From positions 51,677-115,676 of the forward strand of contig NZ_FWZX01000003.1 of the NCBI RefSeq assembly GCF_900177295.1: a stretch of DNA of 64,000 bases. The letters run 5' to 3'. Position numbers and translations under genes: made by a program. Of the stretch, positions 33,953 through 42,439 are shown piece by piece. Each line of letters opens with the position of its first letter. Positions within the stretch are counted from its first letter, which is position 1. The stretch comes from Tistlia consotensis USBA 355 (GTDB lineage Bacteria; Pseudomonadota; Alphaproteobacteria; Kiloniellales; DSM-21159). The notes under the pieces are model-generated. The model was not told where the DNA came from. It saw nothing but the letters and a program-made list of their open reading frames with translations, and made no database searches.

Positions 33953-35167
33953 CTATTCCATCGCCAGGATCAGGTTGCGGACCACGGGATAGATCTCGCG
34001 CTCCCAGCGCTTGCCGTTGAACACGCCGTAGTGGCCGACGTTGGCCTGCAGGTGGTGGCGCTTGAGGTGCGGCCTGAGCGAGCGGCAGAGGTCGTGGGCG
34101 GCTGCGGTCTGGCCGAGGGCACAGATGTCGTCGCGCCCGCCCTCGACGGTCAGCAGCGCGGTGTGGCGGATCGCGCCTGGATCGACCGGCCGGCCGCGAT
34201 AGCGGTAGTCGCCGGTCGCCAGTTCCGCCTTCTGGAAGATCCGGTCGATCGTCTCGAGATAGAACTCCTCGGTCAGGTCGAGCACCGCGAAGTACTCGTC
34301 GTAGAAGTCCTTGATCCTGGCCGCCTCCTCGGTCTCGCCGGCGGCGAGATGGCGGTAGAGCTTCTGGTGAGCCTTGCGGTGCCGGTCCATGTTCATGGAC
34401 ATGAAGGCGACCAGCTGCAGGAAGCCCGGGTAGACCCGGCGGCCGCCGCCGGCATAGCGCTGCGGCACGCGGGTGATGACGTAGCGCTCGAACCAGGCGA
34501 GCGACTTCTTGACGGCGAACTCGTTGACCTCTGTCGGGCTCTCGCGCGGGTCGATCGGACCGGCCATCAGGGTCATGGTTCGCGGCGTCGCCGGATTGCG
34601 GTCCTCGGACATCACGGCGACCGCGACCAGGGCCTGGACGCAGGGCTGGCAGACCGCCAGCAGGTGCGCGCCCGGCCCGATCTCCTCGAGAAAGCGGATC
34701 AGGTAGTCGACGTAGTCGTCGATGCCGAAGCTGCCGGCCTCCAGCGGCACGTCGCGCGCGTTGGCCCAGTCGGTGACATAGACCTCATGGTCGCGCAGCA
34801 GCGTCTCCACGGTGCCGCGCAACAGGGTCGAGAAGTGGCCCGACAGGGGGGCGACGACCAGCACCCGCGGCTGCGCCGTGTCGCTCTTCTTGGCGAAGCG
34901 CAGCAGCTTGCCGAACGGCAGGTCGAGCGCGACCTCGAGCGAGACCGGGACCCGGCGCCCGCCGCTCTCGACGGACTCGATGGCGAAGTCGGGCCGCGTA
35001 TGGCTCAGCTCGAAGCGCGAGACCATCTCCAGGGCCGCCGCGAACTGCCGGCGCAACCCGTCGCCGAGGCCCCAGCAGGCAAAGCCGGTCGCCACCCGGA
35101 GGTTCTGCGCCATCAACCGGAACGGCGCGACAAGGTCGTCCTGCAACTGGTAGCTCTCGTAGAGCAT
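33953..35167 (-). CDS. phaZ: Intracellular polyhydroxyalkanoate depolymerase
   Basis: A 404-aa cytosolic alpha/beta-hydrolase that mobilises native PHB granules. It starts MLYESYQLQDDLVAPFRLMA, the usual PhaZ opening, which is why ATG 35167 is chosen over upstream codons. The nucleophile is the cysteine in LLAVCQPCVQAL (C173), matching the Cys-type active site of Cupriavidus PhaZa1. Other conserved blocks: VLVVAPLSGHFSTLLRGTVE, VYVTDWANARDVPL, LMAGPIDPRESPTEVN and the catalytic His in ANVGHYGVFNGKRW. It is divergent from the GST gene; a TGC-rich PhaR-like box lies in between. Confidence 0.95.
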   Translation of the reverse strand: MLYESYQLQDDLVAPFRLMAQNLRVATGFACWGLGDGLRRQFAAALEMVSRFELSHTRPDFAIESVESGGRRVPVSLEVALDLPFGKLLRFAKKSDTAQPRVLVVAPLSGHFSTLLRGTVETLLRDHEVYVTDWANARDVPLEAGSFGIDDYVDYLIRFLEEIGPGAHLLAVCQPCVQALVAVAVMSEDRNPATPRTMTLMAGPIDPRESPTEVNEFAVKKSLAWFERYVITRVPQRYAGGGRRVYPGFLQLVAFMSMNMDRHRKAHQKLYRHLAAGETEEAARIKDFYDEYFAVLDLTEEFYLETIDRIFQKAELATGDYRYRGRPVDPGAIRHTALLTVEGGRDDICALGQTAAAHDLCRSLRPHLKRHHLQANVGHYGVFNGKRWEREIYPVVRNLILAME

Positions 35168-35235
35168 CGCCCCCGCCCGCGGCATCCTCTCCGCCGCAGC
35201 CGATGCCGCAGCGCAAAAAATGCTAGTGCAAGCCA

Positions 35236-35246
35236 TGCTGCATTGC
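35236..35246. promoter_or_regulatory. TGC-rich box, possible PhaR site upstream of phaZ
   Basis: TGCTGCATTGC (reverse GCAATGCAGCA) with further TGCTAGTGCA just before it resembles the TGC-rich boxes reported for the PHB-responsive repressor PhaR. It lies about 70 bp upstream of phaZ and 39 bp upstream of the GST gene. Weak by itself. Confidence 0.35.
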
Positions 35247-35284
35247 GAGAGGATTGTCGTCGGCGACAGGAACGGGCGAAACGC

Positions 35285-35941
35285 ATGGCGCGGGCGACTC
35301 TGACGATCTCCTCGAAGAACTACTCCTCCTGGTCGCTGCGCGGCTGGCTGCTGTGCCGCATGGCCGGCCTGGACTTCGAGGAGGCACCCGTCGACCTCGA
35401 CCATCCCGAGACCCGGCAGGAGCTGCTGCTGCTCTCGCCCTCGGTGCTGGTGCCGCGCCTGACCCACAACGACGTCACGGTCTGGGACACCCTGGCGATC
35501 GCCGAGTACCTGGCCGAGATCAAGCCGAAGGCCGGGCTGCTGCCCAAGGACCGGGCGGCGCGGGCGCACTGCCGCGCGGTCTCCGGCGAGATCCACTCCG
35601 GCTTCTACAACCTGCGCTCGGCGCTGCCGATGAACCTCAAGGCGCGCCACAAGGCCTTCAAGATCTTCTCCGGCGCCCGGCCCGACGTCGAGCGGATCCG
35701 CACGATCTGGACCGAGTGCCTGGAGACCTACGGCGGCCCCTGGCTGTTCGGCAAGGCGCCGACCATGGCCGACGCCATGTACGCCCCGGTCTGCACCCGC
35801 TTCCGCACCTACGCGGTCGCGCTGGAGCCGGAGCTCGAGACCTACTGCCAGACGGTCTTCGACTGGCCGCTGCTGCAGGAATGGACCGAGGGCGCCCTGG
35901 CCGAGCCCGACGAGATCATCGAGCTCGAGGTCGAGTTCTGA
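35285..35941 (+). CDS. Glutathione S-transferase family protein
   Basis: A 218-aa cytosolic GST. The N-terminal thioredoxin-like domain contains ISSKNYSSWSLRGWLLCR (catalytic Ser region, about residues 9-20), the cis-Pro PSVLVPRL and WDTLAIAEYLAE (gamma-glutamyl binding). The helical C-terminal domain contains WLFGKAPTMADAMYAPV, where GST folding motif II is recognisable. Substrate unknown. Divergent from phaZ. Confidence 0.92.
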   Translation: MARATLTISSKNYSSWSLRGWLLCRMAGLDFEEAPVDLDHPETRQELLLLSPSVLVPRLTHNDVTVWDTLAIAEYLAEIKPKAGLLPKDRAARAHCRAVSGEIHSGFYNLRSALPMNLKARHKAFKIFSGARPDVERIRTIWTECLETYGGPWLFGKAPTMADAMYAPVCTRFRTYAVALEPELETYCQTVFDWPLLQEWTEGALAEPDEIIELEVEF

Positions 35942-36000
35942 GGGCTGGCCTCTTCCGCCGACGTCCCCTCCGTTCTGTCGTTTCCGCTCCCCCTTTTCCC

Positions 36001-36026
36001 GTCATTCCCGCCTTCGCGGAAATGAC
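36001..36026. terminator. Hairpin between convergent GST and acyl-CoA dehydrogenase genes
   Basis: GTCATTCCCGC-CTTC-GCGGAAATGAC folds into a stem of about 11 bp with one mismatch between two convergent genes. It is a degenerate copy of the REP-like unit at 10355-10438 and may serve as a bidirectional terminator. Confidence 0.55.
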
Positions 36027-36070
36027 GAACGAGAGAGCGGAATGTCGATGAGCTCGCCGCCGGCCGGCGC

Positions 36071-37753
36071 CTACGCCACCCGCGCCCGCTCGACGATGGC
36101 GCGCATCTCCGGGCTGTCCTCCAGGGTACCATAGACCTGCCCCCAGCCGAGCCGGTCGCCGGCGAGGCGCGAGCGGCAGAAGGCCTGGAAGGAGTCCGGA
36201 TGGCCGTCGGCATGCAGCGCGGCGGCCTGCAGGGCGGTCGCCAGCAGGGCGGTCAGGCGCCGGCCGTGGCCGTCGTCGTTGCGCGGCCGGGCCAGCTCGC
36301 CGGCCAGGCCGTCGAGCCAGCGGTCGTAGTCGGCGTCGGCGCCGCGCGCGGCCTCCAGCTCGGTCATGACGGCCTCGGCCGAAGCCGGCTCCTTCCTGAG
36401 CGTGCGCAGCACGTCCATGGCCATCATGTTGCTGGTGCCCTCCCAGATCGCGTTGAGCGGCGCCTCGCGGTAGAGCCGGGCCATCGGGTTCTCCTCGATG
36501 AAGCCGTTGCCGCCGTGGCACTCCAGGGCCTCGACGACGAAGGGCGCGGCCCGCCGGCAGTTCCAGAACTTGGCGAGCGGCGTGGTCAGGCGGGCGAAGA
36601 GGCGTTCCTGTTCGTCGGTCTCGATGCCGTCCGTCGCCCGCGCCACGCGGAAGGCAAGCAGGGTCGCGGCCTCGCAGTCGACCGCCAGGTCCGCCAGGAT
36701 GTTGGTCATCATCGGCTGGTCCGACAGCGCGAGCCCGAAGCCCTTGCGGCTGTCCGTATGGTTCAGCGCCAGGGTCAGGGCCTGGCGCATCAGCCCGGCC
36801 GAGCCGACCGCGAAGTCGAGGCGCGTCAGGTGCGAGTGCGAGAGGATCTCGCGGATGCCGCGGCCCTCCTCGCCGACCAGCCAGGCCAGGGTGTCGTGGT
36901 ACTCGACCTCGCTGGAGGCGTTGGAGCGGTTGCCGCACTTGTCCTTGAGCCGTTGCAGGCGCAGGCGGTTGCGGCTGCCGTCCGGCAGGAAGCCGGGCAC
37001 GAAGAAGCAGGAGACGCCCGAGGCGGTCCGCGCGAGCGTGAAGAAGCCGTCGGAGACCGGCACCGAGAAGAACCACTTGTGCCCGCTCAGCAGGTAGACC
37101 CGGCCCTCGGCCGTGTCCTCCAGGAAGCGCGCCTCGGTCACGGTCTCGCGCAGGTCCGAGCCGCCCTGCTTCTCGGTCATGGCGTAGCCGATCGTGACGC
37201 CGCGCTTCTCGGCCAGGGGCAGCGGCCGCGGGTCGTAGGCGCCGGAGATGATCTTCGCGCGCCAGGCGGCGAACTCCGGCTGGCGCAGGCCCGGCCAGGC
37301 CGCGTAGGTCATGCCGATCGGGCAGGCCACGCCCTGCTCGACCTGGTTCCAGAGATAGGACAGTACGGCGCGGCCGAAGTGCCCGCCCCGCTCCCGGGTC
37401 GTCCAGGCCAGCGAGGCGACCTCGTGGCCGACCGCGAGGCCCATCAGCTGGTGCCAGGCCGGATGGAACTCGACCCATTCGATGCGGTTGCCGAAGCGGT
37501 CGTGGGTCCTGAGCTCCGGCGTGTGGCGATTGGCGAGGCGTGCCAGCTCCTGCACCTCGGCGTCGCCGGCCAGCGCCCCGAGCGCCGTGGCACGCCCGGC
37601 GACCCAGGGCGCGTACCTGCCGGCCAGGGCCGCCAGCAGGCGGTCCCCGGTGAAGGCGTTCCAGCCGGTCGCGGGCCGGGCCTGGTTGGCGGCGGCGAAG
37701 GGCGCCGCTACGGGCGCGGGCTTGGGCATGACGGGGGTGGTGATCTCGCTCAA
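36071..37753 (-). CDS. AidB-like acyl-CoA dehydrogenase
   Basis: A 560-aa flavoprotein of the acyl-CoA dehydrogenase superfamily with the extended AidB-type N-terminal domain (TGWNAFTGDRLLAALAGRY; FHPAWHQLMGLAVGHEVASL). FAD/substrate segments include GYAMTEKQGGSDLRET, YLLSGHKWFFSVPVSDGFFT and LYREAPLNAIWEGTSNMMAMDVLR. E. coli AidB is an alkylation-response protein; other members are ordinary dehydrogenases, so the substrate is open. The start is most likely TTG 37753 (GGAGG 5 nt upstream); ATG 37729 is 8 codons in. Divergent from tetR, which probably regulates it. Confidence 0.88.
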   Translation of the reverse strand: MSEITTPVMPKPAPVAAPFAAANQARPATGWNAFTGDRLLAALAGRYAPWVAGRATALGALAGDAEVQELARLANRHTPELRTHDRFGNRIEWVEFHPAWHQLMGLAVGHEVASLAWTTRERGGHFGRAVLSYLWNQVEQGVACPIGMTYAAWPGLRQPEFAAWRAKIISGAYDPRPLPLAEKRGVTIGYAMTEKQGGSDLRETVTEARFLEDTAEGRVYLLSGHKWFFSVPVSDGFFTLARTASGVSCFFVPGFLPDGSRNRLRLQRLKDKCGNRSNASSEVEYHDTLAWLVGEEGRGIREILSHSHLTRLDFAVGSAGLMRQALTLALNHTDSRKGFGLALSDQPMMTNILADLAVDCEAATLLAFRVARATDGIETDEQERLFARLTTPLAKFWNCRRAAPFVVEALECHGGNGFIEENPMARLYREAPLNAIWEGTSNMMAMDVLRTLRKEPASAEAVMTELEAARGADADYDRWLDGLAGELARPRNDDGHGRRLTALLATALQAAALHADGHPDSFQAFCRSRLAGDRLGWGQVYGTLEDSPEMRAIVERARVA

Positions 37754-37867
37754 GGCATCCTCCGCTGGTCTTCCGCACGGTCCGCCGCCGCCGGCCTTTG
37801 CCGAAAGATCGAACATCGTTAAATTCGCCGTCAAGGATCGTGGCGGTATAGGCGGAAATCGAGGGTC

Positions 37868-38542
37868 ATGGGGCTTCCCGGCCGGAAGACGAATGGCGAG
37901 GGCACCGGCACGCCGCGGCGCAGCCGCCGCACGGCGGCCGGCGAGCTGAAGCGCGGCCTGATCCTGGAGGCGGCGCGCGCGGTCTTCGAGTCCGAGGGGC
38001 TCGACGGCGCCTCGCTGCGCGCGATCGCCGCCAAGGCCGGCTATACGCCGGCCGCGCTCTACTTCCACTTCGAGTCCAAGGAGGCGATCTACGCCGAGGT
38101 CCTGCAGGCCTCGATGGCGCGCCTCGGCGCCGCCATGACTCGCCGCGCCGCCCGGGCGAAGAGCCCGGCCGAGCGCCTGCGGGCGGCCGCCATGGGCTTC
38201 TTCGACTTCTACCAGAAGAACCCGCGCGACCTCGATCTCGGCTTCTACCTGTTCCGCGGCGGCATGAAGCCGCGCGGCCTGGGCGCCGAGCGCGACCGGG
38301 CGCTCAACGCCGCCCTCGCCGCCCTGCTCGAGCCGATCGCCCTGGCCGCCGAGGAGCTCGGCGCCGGCCGCGCCGAGGCCGAGCGGCTGATGGTCGAGTG
38401 CTTCGCCCATGCCGCCGGCCTGCTGCTGCTCGCCCACACCGGCCGCATCCGCATGTTCGGCGCCTCGGCGCCGCGGCTGATGGCGAGCTACCTCGACGAG
38501 AAGCTGGAGCGCCTCGGCACCGGCCCGGCCGGCCCCGCATGA
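37868..38542 (+). CDS. TetR-family regulator, divergent from the acyl-CoA dehydrogenase
   Basis: A 224-aa regulator with a basic N-terminal arm (GTPRRSRRTAAG) and HTH LRAIAAKAGYTPAALYFHFESKEAIY (about residues 47-72), followed by a helical effector domain. The divergent arrangement (114 bp) with an acyl-CoA dehydrogenase suggests an acyl-CoA or fatty-acid effector. No clean palindrome is seen between them; CGAA-N10-TTCG near 37813-37830 is the best imperfect candidate. Its stop overlaps the HAD gene start as ATGA. Confidence 0.9.
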   Translation: MGLPGRKTNGEGTGTPRRSRRTAAGELKRGLILEAARAVFESEGLDGASLRAIAAKAGYTPAALYFHFESKEAIYAEVLQASMARLGAAMTRRAARAKSPAERLRAAAMGFFDFYQKNPRDLDLGFYLFRGGMKPRGLGAERDRALNAALAALLEPIALAAEELGAGRAEAERLMVECFAHAAGLLLLAHTGRIRMFGASAPRLMASYLDEKLERLGTGPAGPA

Positions 38543-39201
38543 CGCCCGAGCTGCTGATCTTCGACTGCGACGGCGTGCTGATCGACAGCGAGGCGCTGGT
38601 CTGCAACGCCGACGCCGAGGAGCTGACGCGGATCGGCTACCCGATCACCGGCGAGGAGATGGCGCGGCGCTTCGCCGGCGTGCCGGGCGCCGTCGCGCTG
38701 GCGGAGCTGGAGCGCGAGATGGGCCGGCCGCTGCCGGAGGGCTTCCACGCCCGCTGCGAGGCCAAGGCGATGGCGCTCTACCGCAGCGAGCTGCGGGCCC
38801 TGCCCCGGGCCGCGGAGACCATCGCTGCCCTGCCCTTCCCGCGCTGCGTCGCCAGCAGCAGCCGCCCGGCCAAGCTGGCGCTCGGCCTGGTCGAGACCGG
38901 GCTCTACGAGCTGTTCTATCCGCACCTCTTCTCGACGGTCCTGGTCGCCAACGGCAAGCCGGCCCCCGACCTGTTCCTGCACGCGGCCGCGGCGCTGGGC
39001 GCGACGACGGCCGGCTGCCTGGTGATCGAGGACAGCATCGCCGGCGTCACCGCGGCACGGGCCGCCGGCATGCGCATCGTCGGCTTCACGGGCGGCAGCC
39101 ACTGCGGAGCGGACCACGGCGAGCGCCTGCGCGCGGCCGGCGCCGTGGCGATCGTCCCGGGCTACGCCGAGCTGCCGGCCGCGATCGCGGCCCTGGACTG
39201 A
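38539..39201 (+). CDS. HAD-superfamily phosphatase (beta-phosphoglucomutase-like)
   Basis: A 220-aa HAD hydrolase with C1 cap. Motif I LLIFDCDGVLIDSE (nucleophile D9, acid D11), motif II VASSSRP, motif III NGKPAPDLFLHAAAALGA and motif IV LVIEDSIAGVTAARAAGM are intact. Likely substrates are small sugar phosphates (similar to E. coli YieH/YfbT). Translationally coupled to the preceding tetR. Confidence 0.93.
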   Translation: MTPELLIFDCDGVLIDSEALVCNADAEELTRIGYPITGEEMARRFAGVPGAVALAELEREMGRPLPEGFHARCEAKAMALYRSELRALPRAAETIAALPFPRCVASSSRPAKLALGLVETGLYELFYPHLFSTVLVANGKPAPDLFLHAAAALGATTAGCLVIEDSIAGVTAARAAGMRIVGFTGGSHCGADHGERLRAAGAVAIVPGYAELPAAIAALD

Positions 39202-39208
39202 GACGGCG

Positions 39209-39616
39209 CTACTCCGCCGCCTGCTGCTCCCGGTCGTAGCGCGCCCGCGCGGCCCGGATCGCGCCGTGGTTGGCCTCGGCCCAGCCGACCAGCGGCGCCA
39301 GCGGCTCCAGCAGCGAGCGACCGAGCTCGGACAGGCGGTACTCCACGCTCGGCGGCTTGGTCGGGAAGACCGTGCGCAGCACCAGGCCGTCGCGCTCCAG
39401 GTCCCGCAGGCTCTGGGTCAGCATCCGCTGGGAGATGTCCGGGATCGCCCGCCGCAGCGCGCTGAAGCGGTGGGCGCCACCGGCCAGGATGATGACGATC
39501 AGCGTCGACCACTTGTCGCCGAGCTGGTCGAGCACGTCGCGCACCGGGCAGCCGCCCGGATCGAGACCCTCGGCCTGCCAGGCCCGGTAGCGCTCGCTCA
39601 GGCTCTCGTCAGCCAT
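39209..39616 (-). CDS. HxlR-family winged-helix regulator
   Basis: A 135-aa regulator with the HxlR core: [20 protein letters not shown] (including the conserved, redox-capable Cys about 23), [21 protein letters not shown] (recognition helix) and [12 protein letters not shown] (wing). It is divergent from a QorB-type NAD(P)H oxidoreductase, the same pairing as E. coli ytfH-ytfG and Bacillus HypR/YodB-like systems that sense quinones and electrophiles through the cysteine. Confidence 0.92.
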   Translation of the reverse strand: MADESLSERYRAWQAEGLDPGGCPVRDVLDQLGDKWSTLIVIILAGGAHRFSALRRAIPDISQRMLTQSLRDLERDGLVLRTVFPTKPPSVEYRLSELGRSLLEPLAPLVGWAEANHGAIRAARARYDREQQAAE

Positions 39617-39678
39617 GACAGGGTTACCTCCAGCTCACCAGGTCCCGGAAAACTGCCTCCTTCTGCGGCGATCCGCGA

Positions 39679-39693
39679 GTCTCTATTTGAGAC
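39679..39693. promoter_or_regulatory. Candidate HxlR operator
   Basis: GTCTC-TATTT-GAGAC is a perfect 5-bp inverted repeat in the 115-bp divergent gap between the hxlR-type gene and the oxidoreductase gene, 38 bp before the oxidoreductase start. Binding is inferred from position. Confidence 0.5.
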
Positions 39694-39731
39694 CAGCACT
39701 CGTTTTCGCACCAAAACCGAAGGACATTGCC

Positions 39732-40625
39732 ATGCCCGCTTCCACGCCCCTGCTCGTCGCCGGCGCCGGCGGCGCCCTCGGCCGCCGCGTCGTCGAGCTG
39801 CTGCTCGAGGCCGAGGCCGGACCGGTGATCGCCGCGACCCGCAGCCCCGAGAAGCTCGCCGACCTCGCGGCCCGCGGCGTCACGCTGCGCCGCGCCGACC
39901 TCGACGAGCCGGCCACGCTGGAGACCGCCTTCGCCGGAGCCGGCCGCCTGCTGCTGGTCTCGACCGGCGCCCTGCTGACGCCGGGTCAGCGCCTGGCCCA
40001 GCACCGCGCCGCGATCGCCGCCGCCGAGCGCGCCGGCGTCTCCCACCTGGTCTACACCTCCTCGGTCGCGCCCCTGTCGAAGCCGGCGGGCGGCCTGCTC
40101 GACGACCACTTCTGGACCGAGGCGGCGCTCTTCGCCAGCCGGCTCGACTGGACGGTCCTGCGCAACAACCTCTACGCCGAGGTGATCCTGATGGGCATCG
40201 GCCACGCGCTGCAGACCGGCCAGCTGTTCAGCGCGACCGCCGGCGCCGGCCGCTCCTACGTCAGCCGCGAGGATTGCGCCCGGGCCGCGGCCGCCGCCCT
40301 GGCCTCGGCGGAAGGACGCGCGGTCTGGGACGTCACCGGCCCCGCCGCGGTGACCCAGGACGCGCTGGCGGCGCTGGTCGCCGAGCTGGCCGGCCGGCCG
40401 CTGCGCCACGTCGCGGTCGGCCCGGAGGACCTGCGGCAGGGGCTGCTCGGCGCCGGCCTGCCGCCGATCCTGGCCGAGGGCCTGGTCGACTTCGATGTCG
40501 CTGCCGCCCAGGGCTACCACGCCGTCGTGACGCTGACGGTTGCGCAGCTGACCGGCCGCCGCCCGACGAGCCTGCCCGACTTCCTCGCCGCCAACCGGGC
40601 CGCGCTCACAGCCGCAGCCGCATGA
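39732..40625 (+). CDS. NmrA/QorB-like NAD(P)H-binding oxidoreductase
   Basis: A 297-aa atypical short-chain dehydrogenase. The Rossmann loop is LLVAGAGGALGRRVVELLL (about residues 7-25), with IAATRSPEKLADLA, RRADLDEPATLETAF, LVYTSSVAPLS, NLYAEVIL and the C-terminal LPDFLAANRAALT. This is the layout of E. coli QorB (YtfG) and NmrA-like quinone reductases. The divergent HxlR regulator supports a quinone/electrophile-stress role. The last 20 bp overlap the convergent acetyltransferase gene. Confidence 0.9.
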   Translation: MPASTPLLVAGAGGALGRRVVELLLEAEAGPVIAATRSPEKLADLAARGVTLRRADLDEPATLETAFAGAGRLLLVSTGALLTPGQRLAQHRAAIAAAERAGVSHLVYTSSVAPLSKPAGGLLDDHFWTEAALFASRLDWTVLRNNLYAEVILMGIGHALQTGQLFSATAGAGRSYVSREDCARAAAAALASAEGRAVWDVTGPAAVTQDALAALVAELAGRPLRHVAVGPEDLRQGLLGAGLPPILAEGLVDFDVAAAQGYHAVVTLTVAQLTGRRPTSLPDFLAANRAALTAAAA

Positions 40626-41202
40626 TCGGACGGGTCGGCGAGGGCCGGGCGACCTCCGCGAAGCCGGCGTCGCGGAACGCCGCGGCGAAGCCGGTCCAGG
40701 CGTAGACCGGGGGGTAGTCGGCCTTCGCCGGCTCGATCGGGTAGCCTTCCAGCATCGCCGCTCCGTGCGTCCGCGCGAAGTCCGCCGCCGCCCGCAGCAA
40801 GGCGACCGCCAGGCCGCGCCTGCGGTGGCTGCGGCGAACCAGGAAGCAGGTCACCGACCAGACCGGCACGTCGTCGACCGGCTTCAGCAGCCGCGAGCTC
40901 GCCAGCCGCGGAAAGGCGGCGCGCGGTGCCAGGGAGCACCAGCCGACCGCCTCGGCACCGTCGTAGGCCAGCAGGCCGGGCGGCACCGGGCCGTCGAACA
41001 GGGCCTGCATGGCCCGGCGGTTGCCGGCGCCGTTCTCGGCGCTGCCGGCCTGGAAGGCCGGGCGCGGCAGGCGCCAGAGCAGGCACCAGCAGCCGCCCGA
41101 GCCGCCCTTCGGCCCCATCAGGGCCTCGAAGTCGTCCCAGCGCTCCGCCGTCGCCGGCTCGATGCGCCATGCGGATCCCGTGGAAGCCTCGGCGAGGGGC
41201 AT
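40606..41202 (-). CDS. GNAT-family N-acetyltransferase
   Basis: A 198-aa acetyltransferase: acetyl-CoA-binding motif A is CFLVRRSHRRRGLAVALLRAAADFA (R-x-x-G-x-A, about residues 116-140). A Cys/Trp-rich N-terminal segment (GGSGGCWCLLWRLPRPAF) and C-terminal YPPVYAWTGFAAAFRDAGFAEVARPS are typical of a widespread uncharacterised GNAT subgroup. The substrate is unknown. Confidence 0.88.
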   Translation of the reverse strand: MPLAEASTGSAWRIEPATAERWDDFEALMGPKGGSGGCWCLLWRLPRPAFQAGSAENGAGNRRAMQALFDGPVPPGLLAYDGAEAVGWCSLAPRAAFPRLASSRLLKPVDDVPVWSVTCFLVRRSHRRRGLAVALLRAAADFARTHGAAMLEGYPIEPAKADYPPVYAWTGFAAAFRDAGFAEVARPSPTRPIMRLRL

Positions 41203-41469
41203 GCGGCAGTCTCCCGTAGCGACGTCGGGAAGACCCTACCACCGAACGAACAAAGAAGGAACATCGAGGCGAGGCGACGGCCGCCGGGTCGCAAAAGACC
41301 CACTGCGCCGATCGGCACCCACCCTCTCCGCCCCCCTCGGCAGGGCCGGACTCCGCCGTTTCCGGCGCGCCGACGGCCGCATCGACGGGCTGCAGCCGGT
41401 GGGCGCGCGCGGTCCCACCTCGTCCGAGAGCGCCAGGTCAAGCCTCTGAAAAGATTGCACTCTCGCCTT
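41203..41469. other. Gene-free upstream region of the injection-system locus
   Basis: 267 bp with no convincing gene. It ends in an AT-richer stretch (about 41440-41465: CCTCTGAAAAGATTGCACTC) next to the sigma-54 element. Upstream activator (enhancer-binding protein) sites would be expected here; I see no obvious long palindrome. Confidence 0.35.
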
Positions 41470-41485
41470 TGGCATGGCGCTTGCG
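41470..41485 (+). promoter_or_regulatory. Sigma-54 (-24/-12) promoter of the contractile injection locus
   Basis: TGGCAT-GGCGC-TTGCG matches the RpoN consensus TGGCAC-N5-TTGCA/T with the invariant GG (41471-41472) and GC (41483-41484) ten bases apart. The predicted start site near 41496 gives a short leader before the ATG at 41513. This implies that the locus needs a bacterial enhancer-binding protein and is switched on by a specific signal. Confidence 0.65.
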
Positions 41486-41512
41486 GACCCAGAGCAGCAG
41501 GGAACCCGGAGG

Positions 41513-41776
41513 ATGACTGAGTCCGATGCTGGCGACAGCGCACCAGGCAGGGTGGAGAGCGAGATCCTGGCCTATCTCCGGATGCGGCCCTCTGCCGTCG
41601 ACACGGCCCGCGGGGTCCGCGAATGGTGGCTCGCCCGCCTGCAGCCGCGTCCGGTCGCCGGCGAGGTCGAATCGGCGCTCGAGCGGCTGGCGCGGGCCGG
41701 GCTGGTCCGCTGCAGGACCAATCCGGACGGAACGGTGCTCTGGTTCGCAGCCCCCCCGGGCGCGGGCGAGGCCTAG
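41513..41776 (+). CDS. Small winged-helix-like protein at the head of the injection locus
   Basis: An 87-aa protein with a helical, wHTH-like pattern: RVESEILAYLRMRPSAVDTA, GVREWWLARLQPRPVAGEVE, SALERLARAGLVRCRT, then a wing NPDGTVLWFA. ATG 41513 is chosen because the earlier in-frame ATG (41474) lies inside the sigma-54 promoter. It is the first gene of the co-directional locus, 27 bp before the DUF4255 gene. A regulatory or sensory role for the cluster is an inference. Confidence 0.7.
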   Translation: MTESDAGDSAPGRVESEILAYLRMRPSAVDTARGVREWWLARLQPRPVAGEVESALERLARAGLVRCRTNPDGTVLWFAAPPGAGEA

Positions 41777-41803
41777 CCCCGGCCGCCGCGACGGAACGCC
41801 GAC

Positions 41804-42439
41804 ATGAGCACGGCGTTGCTCGCCGCCAGCCAGTCCGTTCAGGCCGTGCTGCTCGCGGCACTGCAGGCCGACACGGCACTCGGCGTGCTGTTCCCGCCCC
41901 TCGGAGCCTCGGTGGTTTCGCTCGCGACGCCCGACGGCATGGTCGCCCTGGACCAGACGGGCGTCTCGATCTGGCTCTACCGTGTCGTCCGCGACGAGCA
42001 GCTGCTCAACCAGCCGCCGCGCCGCCTGCCGCCGGACCGGCTGCAGGCGGTGCCGCTGCCGATGCGGCTGCACTACCTCGTCACGCCGATGATGCGCGGC
42101 AACGCCGGCGAGCCGGCGCCGGAGACCGACCAGCACGTGCTCGGCGCGATCCTGCGGACCTTCCATCGGCAGCCGAGCCTGAGCGGCGCGGCGCTGGCCG
42201 GATCGCTGCGCGGCACCGACCAGCGGATCCGGGTCAACCTCGAAAGCCCGCCGATCGACGAGCTCGCCCGCGTCTGGGACACGCTGGACCAGCCCTACCG
42301 GGCCAGCCTCTGCTACGAGGTGAGCGTGGTCGAGGTCGAGAGCGACCGGCCCGACGCCCATGGCCCGCCGGTCCTGCAGTCCGAACCCGGCCTCGGCCAG
42401 GCCAGCCCGCTCCTCCATCCGGCGGGGGCGCTGCCGTGA
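41804..42439 (+). CDS. DUF4255 / Pvc16-type tail-terminator protein
   Basis: A 211-aa protein of the Pvc16 N-terminal (DUF4255) family: VSIWLYRVVRDEQLLNQPPR, PLPMRLHYLVTPMM (about residues 85-98), ETDQHVLGAILRTFHRQP and LARVWDTLDQPYRASLCYEVSVVEV. In PVC and Afp particles Pvc16/Afp16 caps the distal end of tube and sheath and sets their length. Its stop overlaps the next gene's GTG start. Confidence 0.88.
   Translation: MSTALLAASQSVQAVLLAALQADTALGVLFPPLGASVVSLATPDGMVALDQTGVSIWLYRVVRDEQLLNQPPRRLPPDRLQAVPLPMRLHYLVTPMMRGNAGEPAPETDQHVLGAILRTFHRQPSLSGAALAGSLRGTDQRIRVNLESPPIDELARVWDTLDQPYRASLCYEVSVVEVESDRPDAHGPPVLQSEPGLGQASPLLHPAGALP

Noticed and set aside
41474-41512. Upstream ATG for the first gene of the injection locus
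   Set aside because: It lies within the -24/-12 promoter element and has no ribosome site, so ATG 41513 is used.
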